From positions 49,830,884 to 49,894,883 of the forward strand of contig NW_026262712.1 of assembly GCF_021869535.1 (NCBI RefSeq): 64,000 bases of DNA. The letters are read 5' to 3'. The notes beneath the pieces were generated by a model, which had not been told where the DNA came from, searched no databases, and saw nothing but the letters and a program-made list of their open reading frames with translations. This stretch comes from Mytilus californianus. Its lineage: Eukaryota > Mollusca > Bivalvia > Mytilida > Mytilidae. A program made the position numbers and the translations under genes. Positions 33,801-44,151 of the stretch are shown in pieces. How positions within the stretch are numbered: position 1 is the first letter of the stretch; each line of letters opens with the position of its first letter.

Positions 33801-34675
33801 GGCACAGTTTAATATTTAATCATTGGATAAAAGACAATATAATCTATGTAAATGACATAATTGATGACAAAGGTAGAATATCAAAAGAAAAAATCCTCAA
33901 TAAGTTAAAATGTAAAAGAAATTGGATTGCTGAAATAATACAAATAAGAAAGAGTATACCAAATCACTGGAAATATATATTACAAAAAGAAGATTCATCA
34001 AAAACTATTGTTAAGTGTGAAAAACAACTCTCTTTAAAACAAGGCGCAATTATATACGATTTACAAAAAATCAATAATAAAGATATTTATATAATTCTAT
34101 CAAATGTTAGTAAAGGTATACCTATAGGCTTTACAAGATGGCAGAAAGAACTAAATATAGATAAAAATCCACCAAATATCAAACGCACATTAAATTTTAT
34201 TTTCAATTATTTAGAAGACAATAAATTAAAAATGATTCGATGGAAATTATTACACTATGTATTACCTGTAGGTACACATCTTTTCACCTGGAAAATTAAG
34301 AACACCAATTTGTGTTCAGTGTGTGGGGTACCAGATACTTATCAACACAATTTCATGGAATGTACTTATTTTAAAGTTTTTTGGAATAGAATCTGTATTC
34401 TATTAAATAAACTTCATATTGATAAGCATATAATTACTTTAAAACATTTGGTGGTAGGATATAAAATAGGAGAAGACTCATTAAATGATATTAATTATCT
34501 CTTGACAGTTATTTTATTCACTCTGCACAAATGCAATTGCATTTCAAATAATAAGACAAATCAAGTTAATGTGTATGAAATATTTAAACAAGAATATAAA
34601 TACAGATATTATCTGATGGAATATAGAAATAAAACAATAAGTCAGATGCTAAAAAATATTCAAAAATATATGTAA
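30875..34675 (+). CDS. LINE ORF2 protein: AP endonuclease, reverse transcriptase, zinc knuckle
   Basis: 1266 codons from the first ATG (the frame opens ten codons earlier with no ATG, directly after a stop). Counting from the frame opening at 30845, the endonuclease domain spans about residues 17-250: LN at 19-20, QETH at 49-52, NLYAPN at 120-125, GGDMNET at 152-158, RIDYF at 215-219, STDH at 241-244. The reverse transcriptase follows: SPGLDG 484-489, LDFSKAFDS 611-619, RQGCPLS 670-676, LADD 716-719, GLILNRTKTE 745-754. A C-terminal CX2C...HX4C knuckle lies at 1157-1173. GGLGM at 878-882 and the zf-RVT tail point to the L1/Tx1 group. The protein nicks target DNA and copies LINE RNA in place. 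No internal stop or frameshift is present, so it may be recent. LADD replaces the usual FADD/YADD. Confidence 0.93.
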   Translation: MRQAPLSELNGGTSKSLKYLRNRLYTWLKYQKTDILFIQETHFVVEIENKVRNEYAADIFHSFGTTQSKGVAIFIKKTLNSKIIDTYTDQEGRIILVNVEINNNIFSLINLYAPNEKKKRNVFFKNVNKIIEEHSLGILVVGGDMNETLSSADRKNNKKNKEQKITNSLKTLIKTNKLEDIWRQLHPKLYQYTWKRKNKDDEASRIDYFLTGKELRTMIKSTDIRPALISSTDHQAISLKINMSNDNKGKGFFKINNSVLTDKSYKEKIENIIDYFILKSNNTENLSQLWDLFKIEVRELTIQFCKNKAKQRKNEIQDLEKKLQTLQEKNDNKKLSEVEKKEINLLESKIESLYSYKAKGAQIRSRIKWIEEGEKNTKFFLGLEKSRQTRKNIINLKNEKGEIISKQSEILNFEKKYYEKLYTSTKPDKIFINNYIKDTNIKQSLSKEESNSLNGLLTTEECTKSIFQMKLNKSPGLDGLSVEFYREFWDKLKNFAIQSFNHCFKEGMLSESQKIGLISLIFKKGDPTDLGNYRPITLLNVDVKIIAYTLAQRLKPLMSKVIHSDQNGYIKNRYIGFNIRQIQDIIDHAEKLKIDGALLFLDFSKAFDSLEWEFMYQSLTKFGIENSMLRWVKTLYADIKACISNNGWISSTLKIFRGIRQGCPLSAILFVFAVEILACRIRTDNNLKGINIKLDGKTHSLIISQLADDTTLFLCSKEEITQSLNIIEVFGSLSGLILNRTKTEGLAFGKLKHISGNFENINWSKETIKSLGIYFGHNKSQCMNLNIGKQLQKSEKILNSWKKRKLTMIGKIAVVKSLVIPNITYLASVSNIDKDSIYKFKKMIYDFIWDQKQEKIKRNTINMKKNEGGLGMIDIDKFIDAIKIKWVKRLMEGEQSNWKIIPTFYLNQYGSNFLIFHMNLDNLKSIYYQKSKIPYFYFEILKTWVRYGGGQTNKPENFRTIRQQIIWGNKYIKLNGHSLIFNHWIKDNIIYVNDIIDDKGRISKEKILNKLKCKRNWIAEIIQIRKSIPNHWKYILQKEDSSKTIVKCEKQLSLKQGAIIYDLQKINNKDIYIILSNVSKGIPIGFTRWQKELNIDKNPPNIKRTLNFIFNYLEDNKLKMIRWKLLHYVLPVGTHLFTWKIKNTNLCSVCGVPDTYQHNFMECTYFKVFWNRICILLNKLHIDKHIITLKHLVVGYKIGEDSLNDINYLLTVILFTLHKCNCISNNKTNQVNVYEIFKQEYKYRYYLMEYRNKTISQMLKNIQKYM

Positions 34676-35378
34676 TTGAAATGTATGAATGATGTCTCAG
34701 TAGATAAAGGTCATTGAAGTCAAAATACCTTTGCTAGACTTTATATTGTTGTTGTTGGTTTTCTACTTTTTCTATGTATAAACAAACAAAACAAGACACT
34801 TTATTTATTATACTTTGAAGCTAAAATGAACATAATTCAGCACTGTTTTAGACTAAGTATCCTCAAGTAATTTTGTGTGTGTTGGTATCAAATCACATGT
34901 TGATATCTTTTTTTTTATTTCTACTATACTTCCTGATATTTTAAAAACACTTAAATTCTATATACATTTGTTACTAATGAATAATATATAATACTTACCA
35001 AACTAGTTTAATCTAATCCAACAATTTGTTAACTACAAACATGTGCTTTTTTGGCACTAGTTTTCGGACAATGAATTAGTAAACAGGTTAACTAATCCAG
35101 CACAAAAGGTCAAGTACAAAATAACTGTGTCAATGAATGATTATAAATATGGGAAAATGAATACAATTTCGGAAAGCAAATAGATGTTCCGTAAACACGT
35201 GATTTATACCACGATACTTTATATGTATACACTGTATTTTAAAGAATGTATATGTAATACTTTTAATAATTGACTACTTTTTTTACTGAACTTTTTCCCT
35301 GGAAATTCAGTAACTAATAACAGGGATACTCGGGCTAACGCTGTAATCCGAGTAAATTGTTAAAACAGCAGATATGTA

Positions 35379-35419
35379 ATAAAAGATATTTACTTTCAAA
35401 AAAAAAAAAAAAAAAAAAA
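35379..35419 (+). terminator. LINE polyadenylation signal and tail
   Basis: aataaa is followed 14 bases later by 22 consecutive A residues, a normal retrotransposed 3' end. Confidence 0.75.
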
Positions 35420-35624
35420 GAAAACATTACTTGGAGCATTAAATATCATTGAATTAAACAAAAAAAAAAAAAAAAAAAAATATCTTAGAATACTAACAAA
35501 CTAAAAAGCATAAAAGCAATAAATAAATAAATTATTAAGCACTGGCATTTAATAGCAGGTATATATAATAAATGCATAAAAAGGCAGAGCAAAAGGCCAT
35601 AATAAAAATAAAAAGAAAGAAATT

Positions 35625-36041
35625 TCAGCTTTGAGACAGCACTGGATGGAAACGGCATGAACTGCAGTTGCATTTTTTACCCCCACACCAGGAATTTATA
35701 TAATTCCTAAATTGGTCAAAAGAGGTCATAATTCTAGCCTCATTTGGAAGGGAGTTCCATACTTGTGCTGCCTCAAATCTAAAGGATCTTTTACCATAAC
35801 TTGAGGTTCAAGGTCTAGGTACCTCAGTGGTGTTCACATACCTGAAATTATATGAATTATTTTTTATAACAACTAGATCTTGAATAAATAATAGACATTT
35901 TTCATTAATTATTTTAAAGGTCTCCAAGGCAATTGAGCGCATCCTACGAGTTTTTAGTGATAGAACGTTTGAAATTTGCAGGAGTGTTTCGTATGAATTC
36001 TGATGGTCTTCATAAATAAAGCGAAGCGCTCGTTCTTGTAT
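35625..36041 (-). pseudogene. Non-LTR retrotransposon RT C-terminus, remnant
   Basis: A minus-strand frame reads ERALRFIYEDHQNSYETLL, then LKTRRMRSIALETFKIIN, YNFRYVNTTEVPRP, SYGKRSFRFEAAQVWNSLP and a C-rich end CNCSSCRFHP, with a stop at 35625-35627. This is the standard C-terminal tail of a CR1/jockey-like LINE common in marine invertebrates. One internal TGA (35808-35810) replaces what is probably an Arg codon (CGA to TGA). It is 5'-truncated and lies head-to-head with the neighbouring LINE tail. Confidence 0.88.
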
Positions 36042-36501
36042 TTTTTTCTATTTTACTGGTATTTGCAATTATGAACACGATGAAAAGTGCAAATTAATCC
36101 GAGAAAATGTTAAATGTTTATTTTAAATAAAATAAAGATTAAAATTTTATTAAGATAATACCCTAAAATTAAATATGTTATCAGAATATAAATAACTGTA
36201 TGTTAAACCAGTAAACACAATTTCAATTAAAAAAAAGTTCCTATATTAAAATTGTTCTTAAGGAATACTTGATATTTTTGCCTGATTTTATATTTGTTTA
36301 TTTACAAAATTCCTTCAAATACATCTGATGTTTATTTTCATAATTTGTCACAAAACGTATTAAGCTTAGTTTAAACGAAAATAAAGAACAGATAATAAAA
36401 ATATTGTTGAAGAGAAAATACATATCCGTGTCAAATTCGCTTCAGTCTGTTAATTCAAGTTTGACATCTAACTTCTTAATCCGCAATCCACAACCCGACA
36501 A
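36042..36501. other. No gene seen
   Basis: AT-rich sequence without a recognised exon or repeat. Confidence 0.5.
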
Positions 36502-36916
36502 CCTTGTGGTGTGATCACGGTTCTCCAACATTTGATAATTAGACTAAAACAACATAGGGGATAAGGGGGTCCTCTTAAGGACTGACATCTTGAGATAAAC
36601 CAGTAATTCACCTGTTCTTAACTAAAATATTGTTAAAAAAGGGTATTATCTAATAGTGATTTATTCATACATTAACATTTTCTTTTACAATATTGGTTTT
36701 TAATATATTTTTTAAATAGTTTCCCAAGATTTTAAAGATTCGATATAATCTAGCACAGTAATGTAAATCTTTTTACTTTGTTTTTATATTTTTTTCTCTA
36801 TTTTTTATAATAATGTATTTTTGATTACTAGTACAATTTTGCGATCTTGAATAAAAATAAATATATATTCGGAGAGCTATTGAGAATATATAATAGCTTG
36901 AGTCATTAGTTATAAA

Positions 36917-37120
36917 TAAGAAGATGTGGTTTGAGTGCAAATGAGACAACTCTCCATCCAAGTCACAATGTATAAAAAGTAAAACATTACGGCCTTCAAC
37001 ACGGAGCCTTGGCTCACACGGAACAGTAAGCTATAAAGGGCATGACTGTGTTAAACAGTAAAACAGGAAAACCAGCGGTTTAATCTATTATATAAAAAAC
37101 GAGAAACGAGACACACTTAT
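36917..37120 (-). repeat. Repeat A variant, 3' fragment
   Basis: Starts agaagatgtggtttgagtgc. The variant wording (ctccatccaagtcacaat) is shared with the tiny insertion at 47972-48036, so both belong to one subfamily. Confidence 0.8.
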
Positions 37121-37218
37121 AAAACCACACCAACAAACGACTTAAAAGTCTTTTAAGCTTATATAAAAGTATCAAACGCTGCTTATTATTAAAGATGTAG
37201 TTTATTTAAATTTCTTAG

Positions 37219-37500
37219 TTAAGGTGGTACCTAACACTACAGGGAGATAACTCTGTAAAAATCAGCTAAACGTTTTAATTACGTTGTATTGTTAAGGAAA
37301 TATTAAGCTTCTCAATGATCAAAATTAGTGTTTGTCAAACTGCTATATAACCAATGAAATTTTTCTGATAAAGTGGTTGGTTCAAATTTTTTGAAATTTT
37401 TATATTTTTGTCAAAGGGTCAAAGTAAACATTTTGTCAAAATTTTATGAAAATTAAACGAGCCAAATTAATATTAGTCAAGGTGTTGGGTACCACCTTAA
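37219..37500 (+). mobile_element. TTAA-flanked MITE, copy 2
   Basis: TTAA at 37219-37222 and 37497-37500; ends GGTGGTACC. Only a handful of differences separate it from 51196-51477. Confidence 0.9.
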
Positions 37501-38494
37501 CTTGCATTTATTGTCCAAAGCTTAAGTGACAAATCGAGAATACTTGTAGATCACTATTCACCAAGCCAGTTCCCACAGTTAAACACCCTATAGTTCACGA
37601 CGTGATGTACCCAGCTTGTATTCTCCACTTTTCGTGGAAAAACGTGAACATATATACGATTGACTCTTCCATCTGCTTAAACAGCATGCCAGGAACTCTG
37701 ACTTTGGCTCTTATGATATACTGACAGAACGATTATGAGATATATATGGTTCTTCGCACTAGAGGACAACATCTTTAGGTAACTTTTTACGGAAATAAAA
37801 CTTTGTTGTTGCGCATCGTTTTAGATTTGAGAAACTACATGTAACACAAATTCAAAAATATATCGAGTAATAGAATAAATTACTAAAATAGGGTACAGTC
37901 AGTGATCATTTCGATTGTTCATGTTATTTTCATTACAAAATCATTTAAAAAAAAATAATTTTGAGATTATTTCTTGATAACTTTTTATGAAATTTTGAGT
38001 TTGATTTGAATTTTCATTGTTAAATCATGGAATTTTTAGTTGAATAACTTTTTAATTTTGTATTAGAATTTCTGGTTATATTCAACCAAAAATATATGGA
38101 AACCCAATTATTATTTAAAAAAAATTAGATTTTCAATGTTTTCATATATATCTTTTAACAATATCCCATTTACATTATTTTAGTTAAGAACTGATATAGG
38201 TGAATTACAGGTGCTTATCCAGATGCCAGTCCTTATGAGGACCCCTTAATCCCTAATGTTGTTTTTGTCTAATTATCAAATGTTGGTGAAACGTGACTAA
38301 ACCAACCTTGTATATTATATATTATTGGTAAAATAACCTCATGTGACCATCAGGAAATGAGACAAATATGACATCTGTTATGGTATTTTTCAAAACCTAA
38401 ATGATTGAAATATCTAAATAGAATGTGAATTTGCCAAAATAAGCGAGGAATAATCTAGACTAAGTATAGTTCAACATTGGAAAAAAAGATCATG

Positions 38495-38497
<3 letters not shown>

Positions 38498-38525
<28 letters not shown>

Positions 38526-39360
38526 CAAGTCTAAATTGAAAACAACGTTCAAACCTATGATTGCGTTGGATAAAAACCGCAATTTTTATACGTGTGCATG
38601 CAAAACAAATTTCTTGTTAGAGGGGTCTTAATACAGCACAAACAACATTTTCCAAAAGACCAAAAAAGTGAAAAAGTATATTTTAACAAAACGCATTTGA
38701 CTAACAGGTCGAACAACAAATGTTCTTAAACCCTGCTGACTGCCATTGGCCATTGCCAAATAAACGGATCACCGATGTAATAAATGGATCTTAATTATAA
38801 ATGTAATACTAAACAGAAAACAATAAACTTGCGGAAAAGATGGTATACCGCAAACAAAAGGTGCAAAGGTTTTTGTATATATATATATATATATTTAAAA
38901 TTCAAGAGTCTATCCTAAATTGAGGTAAATTATATGGCCTTCCAAATACCGTTTCGATCCCGAACATCACTGAAGAGACATTAATCGTCGAAATCCGGAT
39001 ATGGTGTACAAATTTTTGTACCTCATGTTTGTGGTATACCATCTTTTCCACAAGTTTATTGTTTTCTGTTCGGTTTTAAATTAATATTAAGATCCATTTC
39101 GTTAGATCTGGTGATCAATTTATTTGGCAATCGCCAATGGCAGTCAGCAGAGTTTGTTCGACCTGTTAGTTAAATGCGTTTTGTTAAAATAGACTTTTTC
39201 ATTTTTTTTGGTCTTTTGGAAATTGTCGTTTGTGCTGTATTTAGACCCCTATACCAAGAAATTTGTTTTACATGCACACGTATAAAATGCGGTTTTTATC
39301 CAACGCAATCATAGGTTTGAACGTTGTTTTCAATTTAGACTTTTATATATATATATATAT
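38498..39360. repeat. Fold-back element with about 330-bp arms and a SINE-like centre
   Basis: The left arm (38527-38866) and right arm (39018-39343) are inverted copies at roughly 85 percent identity by eye, for example cgttcaaacctatgattgcg against cgcaatcataggtttgaacg. An (AT)n tract borders each outer end (38498-38524, 39344-39360). The centre carries cactgaagagacattaatcg followed by tcgaaatccggat, a tail I recognise from mollusc SINEs. Confidence 0.85.
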
Positions 39361-39689
39361 TGCGATTGGTGCTGTAGTGTATCAAAAGTGTGAGTTCAAA
39401 TCCTGTTGAATTAATTCTAACACTGTTGGGTTTAATTTCCAGACTTAATTATAGACTTAATAAGTAAAGTTTATAACACAAAATCGGGAACAGGAAATTT
39501 TATATTTGCTGTTTCAAATATAATGCAATTAAATAAAGATAAAGTTAAGAATCAGAATACACACAATAGTTAACCTATTTTTATAACATCATAATATACA
39601 TATAGATGAAAAAATGAGTATCTCGCAATTAGAAAATGTTTTCTAATTAGTACGTAGTGGTTATACAAGACTGTAAAGTAATCTTACAA

Positions 39690-39920
39690 AATGAATTAAG
39701 GACTGAATGAATATCAACCGATATAGAATTAACACACGTTGAGTGCACATTACAGGATTAAGAATGAATGAATGTTGAGCGCACTTTACACGATTAAGAA
39801 TGAATGAACGTTGAGCGCACGCACGTTGAATGCATGACGAATGAACGGAACACGCACGCAGAACGGACGATGAATGATGAATGCACGGAAAATAGGTCAG
39901 TTTGAATTTTAGAAGGTCTG
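39690..39920 (-). repeat. ACG/GAATG-rich minisatellite element, inverted relative of 16.7 kb
   Basis: gaatgaacgttgagcgcac-type imperfect repeats end in the same flank (caaactgacc... read on the minus strand) as the copy at 16741. Confidence 0.65.
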
Positions 39921-40396
39921 TAACCATGTCACCTCATGTTTCAAAATATTTTATAGAAACACCAAATAAAAAAAAATAATGGTACTTTGAAACACCCATG
40001 GAAGTATTATATTGACTGTTTACTTCCATGAAACACCCAAGATACATGTTTATGAATCAGAAAAAAATGTCTGCAATGAAATGCAGTGTTAATTTCCATC
40101 AAATTCAAGGGAATATTGTTTTTCATGAAACCGGATGTGACGTACTATGTTTCAGCGGTATTACACCTAATGATTGAATAACTGGACTGGTAACTCCCAA
40201 TTGACTATTATTACAAGATCCCTTTTTCCCTCATTTGTAGAGTTAACGAAGGGAAATGTGTTATCATTAAAGAACAAGAGTTTGTCTAATTATTTAAAGA
40301 CTGTTGTTTGATCTCAGTGGTTAGATTAGTGTGTTTTGGGGGAGTAGGGAAAACCAATATTTTTCAAGACAAAAAAAACCCCAATAAAACCCAACA
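39921..40396. other. No gene seen
   Basis: Contains two short relatives of tttccatgaaacaccca (about 40000 and 40023); no exon was recognised. Confidence 0.45.
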
Positions 40397-40770
40397 GTAG
40401 TAAACTGGGATGCTAAGCTAGCTGTACAATCTGGTTTATCACAGTAAACTGTCATACAGGTGGGAGGCTAAGCTAGCTGTACAATCTGGTTTACCACAGT
40501 AAACTGTCGTGCAAGTGGGAGGCTAAGCTAGCTGTACAATCTGGTTTACCACAGTAAACTGTCATACAAATGGGAGGCTAAGCTATCTGTACACTCTAGT
40601 TTACCCTACTATTTTCTTCATAAAATTCCTGTACCAAGTCTGCAATTTGACAGTTTTTATCCAGTCGTTCTGTTGGCTGATATAGTCAAAAAGGCAGTCT
40701 TATACATCCTCTTTGATATAGTCGAGCGTTTGGTTTTTGTCTGTTTGGACTTCCCCTTTTTGAACTTACC
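40397..40770 (+). repeat. Dispersed repeat F with internal 55-bp tandem array
   Basis: gctaagctagctgtacaatc starts at 40412, 40467, 40522 and 40577, a constant 55-bp period. The rest (cctgtaccaagtctgcaatt, then gtttggacttcccc) is the ordinary body of repeat F, present in single-copy form and opposite orientation at 14035-14300. Confidence 0.9.
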
Positions 40771-41104
40771 TTGTAGTTCATTATATTTTGTTTTGACATT
40801 TTTATTACATAAAATTCTGGTGCTAACATGATTAGAATTATAGAAAAAACCTAGTATATCATTTCAAAATAAACCGTCTCACGTGTAGAAACAGTATACT
40901 TGTTAATGCAGCTGATCATATTTTGATTTGAAAAATGACCCAACGGCATAGGATTTTGGATTATGTATCAAAAGTCTAAGTGTTCTGTGCTTAATTCTTA
41001 ATAGGATTTGGCACAATTGTGTTAAACTCACGTGGATCTCATATTTCTGGTAAACAATATTGATAACATATTTACAGTTCCAACAGGGAAAACTCTGCAT
41101 GAGT

Positions 41105-41106
<2 letters not shown>

Positions 41107-41167
<61 letters not shown>
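41107..41167. repeat. (GA)n microsatellite
   Basis: 61 bp of perfect GA. The long RERERE/SLSLSL frames are artefacts. Confidence 0.97.
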
Positions 41168-41169
<2 letters not shown>

Positions 41170-41532
41170 TTGGTTTTCTGTAAGTTTAATGTTAATGAAT
41201 TTTTCAAATCATGCGAAACACTCAAAATTTCTACACCCATTTATTAAACGAATCAAAACGGACACCTAGAGGTAATTTTACGCTCAGAAATGAATTTGCG
41301 CTCACGTAGCATTTCTTCTATCTTGACAAGTCATGATTTAAATCAAATAAAACGATCAATTATCAAATATCAATTTCGAATTTCAAGGGACACTACACAT
41401 ATAGAAAGCGACAACTAATATCACAATTCGTGACTTGGAGCATATATATATGTTGATGCATTACATTAGTTGTTAGGGTACTCCTACCTTATATATAAAT
41501 ATTGTATATCTCGACTCGATCATTTATTTAAA

Positions 41533-41960
41533 AATGAGAAGATGTGGTATGATTGCCAATGAGACAACTCTCCCCCAGAGATCAAATGACGTTACGGTTA
41601 GCTACTATAGGTCATCGTACGGTCTTCAACAATGAGTAAAACACATACCGCATAATTGCAAGCTATAAAAAGCCCCGAAATGACAAAATGTAAACGAAAA
41701 AAACTCGGACAGTGGTGCAACATCAAAACATAGAACGTAAAACAAATTTGATAAACGACAACCACTAATTTATAGGCTCCTGACTTGGAACAGGCACATA
41801 TAGTTTGAGGCGGGGTTAAACATGTTTGCGGGCGCCAAACCCTCCCCTATCGTGGGACAGTGATGGAATAACACGACATAAGAACACCCCCTATCCTGGG
41901 ACAGTGATGGAATAACACGAAATAAGAACAAACAATAAAAATCAGATGAATACGGCTTAA
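41533..41960 (-). repeat. Repeat A, longest 3' fragment in the window
   Basis: Runs from agaagatgtggtatgattgc through gtcatcgtacggtcttcaac, the gacttggaacaggcacatat segment and a local tandem of gggacagtgatggaataaca (41862 and 41900). The other copies in the window are shorter versions of this one. Confidence 0.85.
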
Positions 41961-42788
41961 CTCATCAGATTGATACAAAACAAAAACATTTTTCATTTCA
42001 TAATAAATTTTTTTAACACTTAATTTAGGGAGTGGTTTTTCAATGATGAGCCGCCACTTCTCTGATCTGACCAAATTACACAAAGCTATGTGATTTTTAC
42101 AATATGTAGTTCCTAATGTCTTATTTAGAATCAATTCTCTTTTCATGCATTTTTCGATTAAATCAATAAAAAAAAGAAGCATTAATTTGCTCTTTTAAAA
42201 ATATTTTGCTCAAACTCATCAATCTTCTTTGATAGTCAAAGATATGAATAGTAACAAAAAATATTCACAACAAAAACGTACCAGCGTGAAACAAAAATTG
42301 CAACAAAAACGAACAAAAAAGACAATATGCTCATTAAACGCATAAAAGGAAAGACTTATGTGATTTCATCATTACATATGTATTTTTTTAAATCATCAGC
42401 ATGAAAATTAATGTAAATTCAACCTTTTTTTTATAAATAAAGTGAAGTTTTATATAGCGACAACCATGTACACGTTTAGATATAAAAACAAACGTAGTTT
42501 AGAGCTTACATCGGTATAATATTATATTGCATACAGTTTTTGACGTGGGTTATGTGCAGTTTAATACTCTCATCGTGTTTTTGATACATGATCTCGGAGT
42601 ATATAATGTCTATTGCCTACATTGTTGTATCATATTTCATCTTACAAACAGCTGTTACAGATTAGTAGTAAACAAACGATATAAAAGTCCATCTGTAGTC
42701 AATAATAAGTTGCCAATTTGATCAATTATCCTGCTTATTTTTTAATCTGATTGCAAAGACACGAAGTGTATCTGTTTTTATTTTTATG
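41961..42788. other. No gene seen
   Basis: AT-rich; the two frames over 60 codons show no recognisable similarity. Confidence 0.5.
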
Positions 42789-43699
42789 CCAGGAAGGAAA
42801 AGTAACTAGGAAAATGTCCGTTTGTACTGCTTAATATTTTAGGACATTCAAATGTGTTAATCTAATTGTTTGTTAGCTTCTAGCTGTTGTTATATTATGA
42901 ATATGCAAGTTCTAAGATAGGCTACAAATATAGAAATTTTGGAATACTAATCAAATACAAGTTTATGCAACTTACGTATTACTTGTTTAACGTTATGTTC
43001 CTTAAATAAGAGACATATCATTTACTACCGGAAAATAGGAGGAGGGTTCCCAATCTCTATGATTCTTGTGTTAGAAAAAATGTACCATTCAGAATGTATG
43101 TTAAAGTTTAAACCTTTTATTTGACCCTAGCTTTTCACGATAAATTGGTCTTTGAAAAATGATATTTATTTAAAAGTTCCTTACACATTGTGAGTACGGA
43201 CCTTGTTGTCATAAAAAAATTATCGAACTCTGACTCAAGAGGATTATGCTCCGTGGGAATCTAATCCAGATTTTACTTACCCACTTACTCATCGGGATTC
43301 GGATCCCTCCGCAAATTTCTGATCAATATACCCGGTGTGTAGTATTCGTTTAGTCCTAATTTAGGTCGGACATATCTGTGTTCACTTTTGCCGTTGACAA
43401 GGGTCTGTTAGGCAAGAATATTGGACCGCCATTTTTTGTCAATATTTTTTTATTATTGTTTCGTGATTTTTCAGTAGAAGCTCTTTTGATAAAAAAATGA
43501 ACAATGTGTTAAGTACATGATATAAACTCTTTAATATTCAAATTCTAGTAGGATTTGACAGCTTTTATTCTTTTACCCTTTTAATAAAACAAATTCAGGG
43601 AAACTGTGCCCTTTCTCTTTGTTTTTAAAAATCAACTCACTACGTTGATTGCTGTCTGTCATATGTTGTTGTTCTTTTATTATTATGTCAAAAATCAGG

Positions 43700-43870
43700 C
43701 CGATGGTTTTCTCTCATTTATCATTTCGGGGCCTTTCATAGCTGACTATACGACATGAGTTGTACTCATTGTTCAAGGCCGTACGGTGACCTATAGCAAC
43801 TGAAATCCTGTTCATTTGTTTTTTCATGGATAGTTGTCTCATTGGCAATCATACAACATCTCCTCATTTT
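43700..43870 (+). repeat. Repeat A, 3' fragment in plus orientation
   Basis: From atttcggggcctttcatagc to the terminus ggcaatcatacaacatctcc. It is absent from duplication copy 2. Confidence 0.85.
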
Positions 43871-44116
43871 TTAATACTATAGAACATGTAAACCATGACA
43901 CTGGTGTTTTGATGGCACGTATTTACCAACCATTACCATTTACCATTTCTGTCTGATACAAATAAGGCAGCATGATTTGGATCATTGGTTATATTGAATG
44001 GATGTTAAATTCAATTGCTAAAAATTCATTTATGCATTTTATTTCAATACGCCCCCAATGACATAATTAAAGAGAGAAAAATCAAAGTTTCATTTATGTA
44101 TATATGATAAATGCAT

Positions 44117-44117
<1 letters not shown>

Positions 44118-44151
<34 letters not shown>

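Larger units (their letters stand above)
30717..35419 (+). mobile_element. L1/Tx1-type LINE with intact ORF2 and poly(A) tail
   Basis: Comprises the ORF at 30875-34675, about 720 bp of AT-rich 3' sequence, an aataaa at 35379-35384 and a run of 22 A at 35398-35419. A second A-run (35460-35480) follows 40 bp further. No ORF1 is present. The 5' limit is uncertain (somewhere in 30717-30850), so the insertion is probably 5'-truncated just at the start of ORF2. Confidence 0.85.
36502..38310. repeat. About 1.8-kb unit with 130-bp inverted ends
   Basis: 36502-36640 and 38165-38310 are inverted relatives (caacatttgataattagac in both when read inward, followed by ggggtcct(c/t)(a/t)taaggact). Inside lie a fragment of repeat A (36917-37120) and the TTAA MITE. 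It could be an old transposon with long ends or two independent inverted copies of a repeat. Confidence 0.65.

Noticed and set aside
30845-34675. The 1276-codon frame as a host gene
   Set aside because: Endonuclease, RT and zinc-knuckle order plus a poly(A) tail define a LINE ORF2. The TTG at 30845 is only the end of the open frame; the first ATG is at 30875.
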